A DNA stretch of 64,000 nucleotides, taken from the NCBI RefSeq assembly GCF_021462225.1, contig NC_061804.1, positions 13,088,740 through 13,152,739 of the forward strand, in the 5' to 3' direction. This document shows, piece by piece, positions 1-8,085 of this stretch. A program made the translations under genes and the position numbers. The DNA comes from Girardinichthys multiradiatus. Lineage: Eukaryota; Chordata; Actinopteri; Cyprinodontiformes; Goodeidae. The first letter of the stretch is position 1, and the number at the start of each line of letters is the position of its first letter. The notes beneath the pieces are model-generated. The model did no database searches, was not told the DNA's origin, and saw nothing but the letters and a program-made list of their open reading frames with translations.

Positions 1-1611
1 GAACTCCAAGCCCTACAAAGGACCCAGCCAGAGTACCAGGCATGCAGTATTATGTTTTTTACTGAGACATGGCTGCAGGATCATATCCCCGACTCCAGCG
101 TCTCTCTGCCGGGCATTTTAACCATACGAGCAGACAGTGATTTAAAGAGGAGCGGCAAATGTAAAGGAGGTGGACTGGCAGTACTTGTGAACAACAGATG
201 GTGTAATCCAGGACATGTTACTGTGAAGTGTCATCTCTGCAGTCCAGATATTGAACTGTTGGCAGTACGTTTTCATCCATATTATTTACCCAGAGAGTTC
301 ACCAGTGTTATTTTGGCAACAGTTTACGTTCCACCTTCCGCTGTTGCTGACACTGCATGTGATGCCATCAGCTCAGTAACAACTGAGACACAAAACCCTA
401 ATGCTTTTGTGGCAATTTCTGGTGATTTTAACCATGCTTCACTCTCTGCTACACTTCCAACGTTTCAACAATTTGTCAGCTGCTCTACCAGAGAAAACAA
501 AACATTGGATTTGTTTTATGCAAATGTCGAGGACTCATACATCTCTACAGCAAGACCTCCTCTAGGCAAATCAGATCACAATCTTGTTTTTCTCTGCTCA
601 AAATATAAGCCCCTTGTTCAGAAGCAACCTGTAATAAAGAGGACTGTGAGAAAATGGTCACAAGAAGCTGAAGAAGCTCTGCAAGGTTGCTTTGAGGCTA
701 CAGACTGGGACGCACTGTGCCAGCCACATGGAGAGGACATCAATGCCATGACTGAGTGTGTAACCGACTATATAAACTTCTGTGTGGATAACATCATCCC
801 CACCAGAACCGTGAGATGCTTCCCCAATAACAAACCTTGGATCACCAGTGACCTGAAGGACCTGCTTAACAAGAAAAAAAGAGCCTTCAGAGAGGGAGAC
901 AGAGAATTATTGAGGATTATACAGAAGCAACTTAAAGTCAAGATAAGAGACAGCAAGGAGGTGTACAAGAAGAAGCTGGAGAGCAAGCTCCAGCAAAACA
1001 ATATCAGATATGTGTGGACAGGGATGAAGAAGATCACAGGCTTCAAGCAGAAGGATGATCAGACCGATGGAGGTCTGGACAGGGCCAATGAACTGAACAC
1101 ATTCTTCAATAGGTTCAGTTCAGAAACAAGCTTCGCATCCTCCACTCCTGCTCACAGCCAAACAGACATTCCATCTTCCTTTGACCCACAGGACCCACAG
1201 CTGTCCAGTAACACCTCACATTTTTTATCTTCCACCTCAGCCCTAGACCCTTCTGCTTCTACATGTTTGCCTTCAACCATATCAGAAGATGCTGATGCTT
1301 CCTTTGCTTCCCCCTTCCACCTGTGTGTCTCAAGAAGTCAGGTGAAGAGACAACTGGAGAGACTGAATAGGAATAAGGCTGCAGGTCCAGATCATGTCAG
1401 CTCTAGAGTCCTGAAGGCCTGTGCAGAGCAGCTCTGTGGGATTCTGCAGCACCTCTTCAACCTTAGCCTGGCCCAGAAGAAGGTTCTGGTGTTGTGGAAG
1501 ACCTCCTGTCTTGTTCCGGTACCAAAGAAAACTCACCCATCAGTCCTCAATGACTATAGACCTGTTGCCCTGACATCTCCTAGAGAGACTCCTGATGGCC
1601 CACCTGAGTAA
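1..1611 (+). CDS. LINE ORF2, endonuclease plus start of reverse transcriptase (5' partial, frameshifted)
   Basis: N-terminal two thirds of the LINE polyprotein. Frame 1 is open from base 1, so the true start lies outside; the first in-window ATG (52) follows residues typical of this family and is not the start. The endonuclease carries the expected catalytic blocks: FTETWL near the start, SGDFNH about residue 140, and GKSDHNLVFL about residue 190. After a basic linker rich in Lys/Arg come the first reverse-transcriptase blocks, including NRNKAAGPDHVSS and NDYRPVALTS. The frame then runs into a stop at 1609-1611 because of a small deletion near 1575-1585; the next frame carries the rest. The protein would nick target DNA and prime reverse transcription in the nucleus. 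Only one lesion is visible, so the copy is fairly young. Confidence 0.88.
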   Translation, partial: ELQALQRTQPEYQACSIMFFTETWLQDHIPDSSVSLPGILTIRADSDLKRSGKCKGGGLAVLVNNRWCNPGHVTVKCHLCSPDIELLAVRFHPYYLPREFTSVILATVYVPPSAVADTACDAISSVTTETQNPNAFVAISGDFNHASLSATLPTFQQFVSCSTRENKTLDLFYANVEDSYISTARPPLGKSDHNLVFLCSKYKPLVQKQPVIKRTVRKWSQEAEEALQGCFEATDWDALCQPHGEDINAMTECVTDYINFCVDNIIPTRTVRCFPNNKPWITSDLKDLLNKKKRAFREGDRELLRIIQKQLKVKIRDSKEVYKKKLESKLQQNNIRYVWTGMKKITGFKQKDDQTDGGLDRANELNTFFNRFSSETSFASSTPAHSQTDIPSSFDPQDPQLSSNTSHFLSSTSALDPSASTCLPSTISEDADASFASPFHLCVSRSQVKRQLERLNRNKAAGPDHVSSRVLKACAEQLCGILQHLFNLSLAQKKVLVLWKTSCLVPVPKKTHPSVLNDYRPVALTSPRETPDGPPE

Positions 1612-2713
1612 GCAAACAGTAAACCATCAGGACCCCCTTCAGTTTGCTTATCGCTGTGGAGTTGGAGTTGAAGATGCCATCATACACCTGCTTCAACAAA
1701 CCCACTGTCATCTGGACAAAGCCAGTAGCACTGTGAGGATCATGTTCTTTGATTTCTCCAGTGCATTTAATACAATCCAACCTGATTTTCTTTGTCAGAA
1801 ACTCCAGAAGACTCAGGTGGTGGCCTCAACAATCTCCTGGATCAAAGACTACCTGACAAACAGACCACAGTTTGTGAGACTGAAGGGTTGTGAGTCTAAC
1901 CAGGTAGTCAGCAGCACAGGAGCACCACAGGGGACTGTACTCTCACCATTCCTTTTCACTCTGTACACCTCAGACTTCCAGTACAAGACAGACTCGTGTC
2001 ATCTGCAGAAATACTCGGATGATTCTGCAGTCGTGGGGTGGATCAGAGATGGACAAGAAGCTGAGTACAGGAAGGTGGTGGACCGCTTTGTGGCATGGTG
2101 TGGAAACAATCATCTCATTTTGAACGTGACTAAAACAAAGGAGGTGATTGTAGATTTTAAGAGAAACAGGAATAAGTCAAAAACTATTTCTATCATGGGA
2201 GAAGAAATGGAGGTGGTGCAGGAGTATAAATACCTCGGTGTTCACCTGGACAACAGACTAGAGTGGAGATGCAACTGTGAAGCCATCTACAAGAAGGGAC
2301 AGAGCAGACTGTACTTCTTGAGGAAGCTTAGGTCATTTGGTGTTTGCAGCAAGATGCTGCATATCTTCTATAAGTCTGTTGTGGAACGTGTGATCTCTTC
2401 TACCATCATCTGCTGGGGAAGCAGCATCAGAGCCAGGGACTTAAAAAAGCTCAACAACCTGATAAAAAAGGCTGACTCTGTTCTGGGGACTCCTCTGGAA
2501 CCTCTGGAGATCATTGTGGAAAGACGGATTCTTCATAAAATGAAGAACATTATGGAGAACCCTGAGCATCCTCTTCATGAGACTGTCCTACAACAACAGA
2601 GTGTCTTCAGTCAGAGGCTTCTTCAGATCTGCTGTAAGACGGAGCGCTACAGGAGATCCTTCCTGCCCACAGCCATTAGCATCTACAACGGCTCTTTGAG
2701 GAAACCTTCATAA
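1595..2713 (+). CDS. LINE ORF2, reverse transcriptase core and C-terminus
   Basis: Continuation of the same polyprotein in frame 2. Homology starts a few codons before the ATG at 1595, so this ATG is not a real start. Reverse-transcriptase motifs occur in order: FFDFSSAFNTI (motif A, catalytic Asp), GAPQGTVLSPFLF (motif B), KYSDDSAVVG (motif C, the YxDD box in YSDD form), then the thumb-side block ending in KYLGVHLDNRLEWR. The C-terminal region ends SLRKPS at the TAA at 2711-2713. All catalytic positions of the polymerase are present. The part before motif A lies in the preceding frame. The protein would copy LINE RNA at the nicked genomic site. Strand, motif order and 3' tail agree; the remaining doubt is clade. 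Confidence 0.9.
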   Translation: MAHLSKQTVNHQDPLQFAYRCGVGVEDAIIHLLQQTHCHLDKASSTVRIMFFDFSSAFNTIQPDFLCQKLQKTQVVASTISWIKDYLTNRPQFVRLKGCESNQVVSSTGAPQGTVLSPFLFTLYTSDFQYKTDSCHLQKYSDDSAVVGWIRDGQEAEYRKVVDRFVAWCGNNHLILNVTKTKEVIVDFKRNRNKSKTISIMGEEMEVVQEYKYLGVHLDNRLEWRCNCEAIYKKGQSRLYFLRKLRSFGVCSKMLHIFYKSVVERVISSTIICWGSSIRARDLKKLNNLIKKADSVLGTPLEPLEIIVERRILHKMKNIMENPEHPLHETVLQQQSVFSQRLLQICCKTERYRRSFLPTAISIYNGSLRKPS

Positions 2714-2788
2714 TATGAGCTATAACAACATTTAATTTCCCTTTGGGATTAAGAAAGTATTTTTGAATTGAATTGAATTGAATTGAAT

Positions 2789-3689
2789 GACACAAGCCAC
2801 CTCTGATTCCTGCGGCTCAGTCGGCCATCAGAGCACTCTTTGTTCTTCTCTTCTTTTCTTCCAGCCAAACTCAAGCTGCTGGCTTCCCGCTCCAGTCTCC
2901 TTATGAACTGGAACGGTATCCCCTTCTTTTACGGTGACGTTGTTCTCTTGGCTGACTCGTTTCAGTTTTTACGGTCTCTAGTCCCGGTCCAAAGTTGGCC
3001 TCAAACGGATGGTTCACAATCCTTTGTTGACAAAGTCTTGCATGTGAACACATCATTAGAGCTAAGAATATACAGAACGTAATACCTTATTAACTCTAAC
3101 AATATGCTGCTTTTAACCTTTTAGCCTTATCATTTACCATAAATGAACTATTTACCTTAAATTATTACAACCCCATTTTATTGTTGACAATTTTTCTCTA
3201 GAGTGCTTTTACCCTGTTTTACCACGTATATATATTTAACTTGTAAATATCGCCTTCTTTATTTTCTCTGTACCATTAAACAAAATAATTCAACACATAA
3301 TGTTTCAATTGTCTGTGACTTTACTTAGCTTATAATATTGAAACTAGTTAAAATATAACAGCAACCTGTATGGTCTGTAGAATATTAAAATATTCATTTA
3401 CGCATTCGAACATTTATACCAACCTTGTTCCCATATCATCCAGGCGCTAAGGTTCATATACTGTTTCGATACATCTTAACTATATCTTTTCCTGTTATAA
3501 TCGTGGTGCACACTTTTTTCTTGGCAGACTGGGTCGGCGCTGCTCTGTTCAGCTTGCGACAATCGATTTACAGCACCTTTCCGGACTAAGTGTTTTCACA
3601 ATATAAGCAATAACTGCAATACTGCTGCAGCAGAATAACAAACTCTTATGAAACAATTTATGAACAGATAATATTTCATGGACGTAGCT
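2789..3689. other. Unassigned stretch between LINE and DIRS-type remnant
   Basis: AT-rich with many stops. The first 300 bases are GC-richer and hold an 80-codon open stretch (2840-3082) without a recognisable domain. It may be decayed upstream coding sequence of the adjacent tyrosine-recombinase retrotransposon, but no reverse-transcriptase motif could be read. Nothing else identified. Confidence 0.4.
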
Positions 3690-4198
3690 CTTACCTCCAT
3701 CAAATCCTTGCAGGCCTGTCATGTTCCAGGTTATTCTAATTCAGTCATTGATGCTCTGTCTCGTTGAAATATTCAGGTATTCCGCCGTCTCTGTCCATCA
3801 GCCTACTTTCACCCTATTCCGATTATTCCTCTCTCTCCTTCCTCTGTCGCAATCAGCCAAACACTGCTGTATCTCAGGTCTAGCTCCTTCCACTTTTAAA
3901 CCCCATTCCTTCGCCTGGCAAACCTGTGTAAATTTTGCCTTGCTATAACACTCCATCGTACCCGGTTCACATTCAAACAGTCCTAGCTTTCATTACTTAT
4001 TGTTTTGAACATCGTTGTTTCAAGCCTATTAGCAGGCATCAATTTTTATCAAAAGATCATCTTTCTGAGCCCACGCCGAGCTTTTCACTCATCACACCAT
4101 TAAACTTCTTCTCAAAGGCATCTCAAATCATTGCATTCCGCAGCCTGACTCCCAGAGATCTATTACACTTTCCCTCTTAAACAAAAAAAAGTCTCCAT

Positions 4199-4790
4199 AT
4201 GAACCTTCGCTCCGATTGTTTTTCTAATTATTTCAAATCTCTTCTCTCCAGCGCCTTCCTCCTCGCCTTCTACGGCTTTCTTAGACAAAGCGAATTTACT
4301 TCTAATTCATTTGTGCCATCTAGAGATTCAGCCTTTTCAGACCTCAAGTTCTATCCAGTCCATTTAAAACCTTACTTCAAACACATCAAAGGTAAAGGTC
4401 CATGTTTCATTTCCATTGCTCGCCTCAATGGCCTGTTTTCTCCTTTCCAAGCCATGTTCTCTCTTGTTCTCAAATGTCACAAATCAGCTCACCCTTCATG
4501 CCCCTTTTCCTTACTCCAGAAGGAGTTCCCATGATCACCTCCTGGTTCCTCAAATTTGTGAGGCAAACTTTAGTTCAATGCAACCTTCCCCTAGTCAGTT
4601 CTCACGTCACTCATTTAGAATTGGGGCAGCCACTTCAGTAGCTACACAAGGATTTTCCACATTTTCCCTACAACAACTCGGCTGCAGGTCGACTTCAGCA
4701 TTCTCTTCATATGTCCACCCAAACTGCCATTCTGTGCTGTGCTCAATGATCTATCAGCTCTTAGGTAAGAGCTTCTGCATTAACTGGTGA
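4199..4790 (+). pseudogene. Tyrosine recombinase (integrase), broken
   Basis: Catalytic domain of a DIRS/Ngaro-type tyrosine recombinase, which would integrate circular cDNA by strand exchange through a covalent tyrosine link. The first catalytic Arg lies in AFYGFLRQSEF (codon 4283-4285). The frame moves from 2 to 3 near 4500-4560. The next frame holds the HxxR signature as RHSFRIGAAT (His 4608-4610, Arg 4617-4619) and the nucleophile Tyr in SSYVHP (4710-4712). The signature residues therefore survive although the frame does not. N-terminal sequence lies further upstream in other frames. Identification rests on the AFYGFLR and HSFRIGAAT blocks, which are very typical of fish Ngaro/DIRS recombinases. 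Confidence 0.72.
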
Positions 4791-5390
4791 TGGTTGGCCT
4801 TTTCAGTTTAAACTTATCCTTGCTTCCCCTTGTTGCCTGCCAGGCACGACCAAATTTTTCTCTCTGCCCGCCTCGTCAGGTTTACCAAATTCCCATCCTC
4901 TTGCTTGTCAGCTATCACTTATTTTCTCCCTTCGCCTGTCGGGCTCGCCCACATCCACATCCGCCAGGCCTAGTCAGGTTTATCATGTCCCATCCACGCC
5001 TCATCAGGTGCGTTCCAGTCTCACCCTCTGTTCTCTTCATCAGACTCGGCTAAATCCACATCCCCCACGCCTAAGCAGTTTATTCCATTCCCTCTCCAGC
5101 TGGTCTGCTTCATCTTTCTCCTTCACTTGTTAGGCTCAGCTCAGCTTAGCTCTTACTCAACACTTTGTTATGTTACCTTTCCCTTGACTTTGGCCAGATT
5201 CATGTCCTTCCCCTTTTTTGCCTGTCAGGCTCTTATCATACTTTTCCTCCCCACCATTCTCCTCCATTCATATCTCTTTCTGCTCGGCCTTGGCGTTGGT
5301 TTTTGGGGGATGACATATCTAATCCTAACTCCATGATGTTCAAGCCCTCTACAGGTTTTCAGGTTAAGTGTATTTGCTTCCTCTAATAAC

Positions 5391-5530
5391 TGTCGTTCCA
5401 TCTAGATATTTAGTCTTCTCAGACTTCAAGTTCTATCCTGATCATTTCAAACCCCATCTCAATATACCAAAGGGAAGGCCCATGTTTCATCTGTCTTTCC
5501 CTTACAGCAGCCTCAACATGCCCTTGGCTA
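5391..5530 (+). repeat. Second copy of a tyrosine-recombinase segment
   Basis: Aligns base by base with 4311-4450 at a constant offset of 1080 bases. Both contain a CATCTAGA-like start, then TTCTCAGACTTCAAGTTCTA or its close variant, and in translation FSDFKFYP against FSDLKFYP. It is either an internal duplication of the DIRS-type element or the truncated end of a second copy. Beyond about 5535 the similarity stops. Confidence 0.65.
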
Positions 5531-5595
5531 CAGGCTCAGAGAGGGGACATTGTTTCATTTTTGAATGACAGGTCACATTTTGCTTCTGTCACCTG

Positions 5596-6250
5596 TTTAG
5601 ATTAATAAATCACCGGGATTTATGTAATATGTCTTTGTTCATATGTTTATATACATATATATATGATCTAATCTGTTTCCTTACATAAAGATACAGGGGC
5701 TGGACAATGAAACTGAAACACCTGGTTTTAAACCACCATAATTTATTAGTATGGTGTAGGGCCTCCTTTTGCGGCCAATACAGCGTCAATTCATCTTGGG
5801 AATGACATATACAAGTCCTGCACAGTGGTCAGAGGGATTTTAAGCCATTCTTCTTGCAGGATAGTGGCCAGGTCACTACGTGATACTGGTGGAGGAAAAC
5901 GTTTCCTGTTTAGATTAATAAATCACCAGGATTTATGTAATATGTCTTTGTTCATATGTGTATATACATATATACAGTATATATGGGCATATGCGTGTAT
6001 ATATATGATCTAATCTGTTTCCTTACATAAAGATACAGGGGCTGGACAATGAAACTGAAACACCTGGTTTTAAACCACCATAATTTATTAGTATGGTGTA
6101 GGGCCTCCTTTTGCGGCCAGTACAGCGTCAATTCATCTTAAGAATGACATATACAAGTCCTGCACAGTGGTCAGAGGGATTTTAAGCCATTCTTCTTGCA
6201 GGATAGTGGCCAGGTCACTACGTGATACTGGTGGAGGAAAACGTTTCCTG
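5596..6250. repeat. Tandem duplication spanning a Tc1 end and its flank
   Basis: Unit 1 is 5596-5908 and unit 2 is 5909-6250. Each contains about 98-127 bases of flanking AT-rich DNA, the TA target site and the first 215 bases of the Tc1 element. Both junctions fall after CCTG (5592-5595, 5905-5908, 6247-6250), a 4-base microhomology. Unit 2 is 29 bases longer inside a TA/TATG microsatellite and differs at only a few other positions. The duplication therefore happened after transposon insertion. Confidence 0.88.
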
Positions 6251-7305
6251 ACTTGCTCCTCCAAAACACCCCAAAGTGGCTCAATAATATTTAGATCTGG
6301 TGACTGTGCAGGCCATGGAAGATGTTCAACTTCACTTTCATGTTCATAAAACCAATTTTTCACCAGTCTTGCTGTGTGTATTGGTGCATTGTCATCCTGA
6401 TACACGGCACCGCCTTCAGGATACAATGTTTGAACCACTGGATGCACATGGTCCTCAAGAATGGTTCGGTAGTCCTTGGCAGTGACGCACCCATCTAGCA
6501 CAAGTATTGGGCCAAGGGAATGCCATGATATGGCAGCCCAAACCATTACTGATCCACCCCCATGCTTCACTCTGGGCATGCAACAGTCTGGGTGGTACGC
6601 TTCTTTGGGGCTTCTCCATACCGTAACTCTCCCAGATATGGGGAAAACAGTAAAGGTGGACTCATCAGAGAACAATACATGTGTCACATTGTCCACAGCC
6701 CAAGATTTGCGCTCCTTGCACCATTGAAACCGATGTTTGGCATTGGCATGAGTGACCAAAGGTTTGGCTATAGCAGCCCGGCCGTGTATATTGACCCTGT
6801 GGAGCTCCCGACGGACAGTTCTGGTGGAAACAGGAGAGTTGAGGTGCACATTTAATTCTGCTGTGATTTGGGCAGCCGTGGTTTTATGTTTTTTGGATAC
6901 AATCCGGGTTAGCACCCGAACATCCCTTTCAGACAGCTTCCTCTTGCGTCCACAGTTAATCCTGTTGGATGTGGTTCGTCCTTCTTGGTGGTATGCTGAC
7001 ATTACCCTGGATACCGTGGCTCTTGATACATCACAAAGACTTGCTGTCTTGGTCACAGATGCGCCAGCAAGACGTGCACCAACAATTTGTCCTCTTTTGA
7101 ACTCTGGTATGTCACCCATAATGTTGTGTGCATTTCAATATTTTGAGCAAAACTGTGCTCTTACCCTGTTAATTGAACCTTCACACTCTGCTCTTACTGG
7201 TGCAATGTGCAATCAATGAAGACTGGCTACCAGGCTGGTCCACTTTAGCCATGAAACCTCCCACACTAAAATGACAGGTGTTTCAGTTTCATTGTCCAAC
7301 CCCTG
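6036..7305 (-). mobile_element. Tc1/mariner element, DD36E type, 1270 bp
   Basis: Flanked by TA target duplications (6034-6035 and 7306-7307). Terminal inverted repeats are about 31 bases (6036-6066 and 7275-7305), beginning CAGGGG and differing at one position (CAGGGGCTGG against CAGGGGTTGG). A single reading frame on the minus strand occupies most of the interior. An extra copy of the left 215 bases lies at 5694-5908 through tandem duplication. The short repeats and 1.27-kb size differ from the other near-complete Tc1 element at 34719-36328. Confidence 0.92.
6133..7119 (-). CDS. Tc1/mariner transposase, DD36E, C-terminus cut by a stop
   Basis: A 328-aa cut-and-paste transposase acting in the nucleus on its own inverted repeats. 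The N-terminus (MGDIPEFKRGQIVGARLAG) begins a paired-type DNA-binding region with two helix-turn-helix units to about residue 115, with a basic GRKRK stretch between. Catalytic residues are Asp in LFSDESTF, Asp in VYQDDNAPIHTA and Glu in SPDLNIIEPLW. There are 36 residues between the second Asp and the Glu, rather than the usual 34 of Tc1. The frame ends SFLR followed by TGA. After this stop the same frame continues with 14 codons ending GGPTPY and a stop, as family members normally end. A CGA-to-TGA (CpG decay) change therefore removed the last 15 residues. The catalytic core is intact; activity is uncertain. Confidence 0.9.
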   Translation of the reverse strand: MGDIPEFKRGQIVGARLAGASVTKTASLCDVSRATVSRVMSAYHQEGRTTSNRINCGRKRKLSERDVRVLTRIVSKKHKTTAAQITAELNVHLNSPVSTRTVRRELHRVNIHGRAAIAKPLVTHANAKHRFQWCKERKSWAVDNVTHVLFSDESTFTVFPISGRVTVWRSPKEAYHPDCCMPRVKHGGGSVMVWAAISWHSLGPILVLDGCVTAKDYRTILEDHVHPVVQTLYPEGGAVYQDDNAPIHTARLVKNWFYEHESEVEHLPWPAQSPDLNIIEPLWGVLEEQVRKRFPPPVSRSDLATILQEEWLKIPLTTVQDLYMSFLR

Positions 7306-8085
7306 TATATCCACATTGAGGAAACCTGATTTAAATCACTTCTCTGAAGTCTTGGCTGGTCGTTGAGGGCTTTAAGATGACACGGGGACATGCTGGGAGT
7401 TGTATGCTGTGTGCAGCTAAGCCCTGTTGGTCAGGGTTAACTTCCAGATACCTTGGTGATGGATGACATTTATCTATTTTTACAGCTTGATATAGATCCA
7501 CTAGTCACGTCTGGAGATTCCCCTCCCCCTGTGGAGGAGATTTTCCAGGTCGCTGAGCCAAGGTGAAAAGCAAAACATTGCACACAACTTTTCACACATG
7601 AGAAAAGATGCATGCATGTTGCAAGCTTGCCGACAAATTGTGTCACACACCTCTCCATCTTCTCGGGTGGACATATGGAAATGTCAGCACCTCTCGAGAG
7701 ACTTTCGCTAATGTCAGGACATGTGGCTGGCATGGGCCTGGGCTACATTTACACACTGTCCAGCTGTGCTAGGGACCATAGGCCAACTGAACAGAACCCC
7801 CTCCAACCTGTACCACCCTCTGCCTGCATTCAAGAGGGAAACTAATTGCGAATGTTATTGATTGCCACAGCAGATCTGCTCTCTCCGGTGGGTAAAGGAG
7901 ATGGATGGAGTTGTCAGGTTGTCGTCAGGCAGGGTTTTTTTGACAGCACACCTCGGGGTGCAAACAGCATAGTACAGGTTAACTCAGGCCTACTCTGTGG
8001 ACGTTTAGTGAAACTAATTTGACTTTGGACAGAAGTGTAGAGAATGTGACATGTTTTTCAAAACAACTCAACCCTGCTAAGTCAC
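7306..8085. other. Unique, moderately GC-rich stretch
   Basis: No repeat recognised. It contains the candidate exon at 7486-7562 and further balanced sequence to about 7850. The remaining short open frames have no recognisable domain. Confidence 0.4.
7486..7562 (+). CDS. Candidate internal coding exon, unidentified gene
   Basis: A 77-base segment between an acceptor (TATCTATTTTTACAG, AG at 7484-7485) and a donor (AAG followed by GTGAAA at 7563). Only one of three frames is open: it begins LDIDPLVTSG and continues DSPPPVEEIFQVAEP, leaving two bases at the 3' edge (phase 2). The acidic, proline-containing composition is more protein-like than the surrounding sequence. It lies 180 bases from the Tc1 element. 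No family recognised. Chance is a real alternative, because short splice-flanked open segments are common. Confidence 0.3.

Larger units (their letters stand above)
1..2788 (+). mobile_element. CR1/L2/Rex1-type LINE, 5' end outside window
   Basis: Non-LTR retrotransposon running in from the left edge. The reading frame is already open at base 1. It encodes an apurinic-type endonuclease, then reverse transcriptase, then a C-terminal region, and stops at 2713. A short 3' UTR contains a TTTGGGATTAAGAAAGTATT motif and ends in tandem TTGAA units (about 2765-2788), the tail type that target-primed reverse transcription leaves in this LINE group. A 5'-truncated relative with the same 3' end lies at 18632-19157. 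Assignment to the CR1/L2/Rex1 superfamily is from protein motifs; the exact clade is not resolved. Confidence 0.9.
3690..5570 (+). mobile_element. DIRS/Ngaro-type tyrosine-recombinase retrotransposon remnant
   Basis: Decayed retroelement in which an RNase H C-terminus is followed directly by a tyrosine recombinase, the order of DIRS/Ngaro elements. At 3723-3764 a frame reads VPGYSNSVIDALSR, the characteristic RNase H end, followed by a stop. Recombinase N-terminal sequence follows at about 3860-4180 (pieces such as SYPVHIQTVLAFITYCFEHR) and the catalytic domain at 4199-4790. A pyrimidine-rich stretch with short GC palindromes follows (about 4830-5235), then a second copy of a recombinase segment at 5391-5530. 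Many frameshifts and stops make it inactive. The termini and any split direct repeats were not located. Confidence 0.7.

Noticed and set aside
768..1046. 92-codon minus-strand hydrophobic frame
   Set aside because: Antisense of the Lys/Arg-rich LINE linker; hydrophobicity is a by-product of the complement.
4787..5386. Leu/Ser-rich frames resembling membrane proteins
   Set aside because: They arise from the pyrimidine-rich spacer of the DIRS-type remnant.
6167..7219. Plus-strand frames of 60-155 codons
   Set aside because: Shadows of the minus-strand DD36E transposase.
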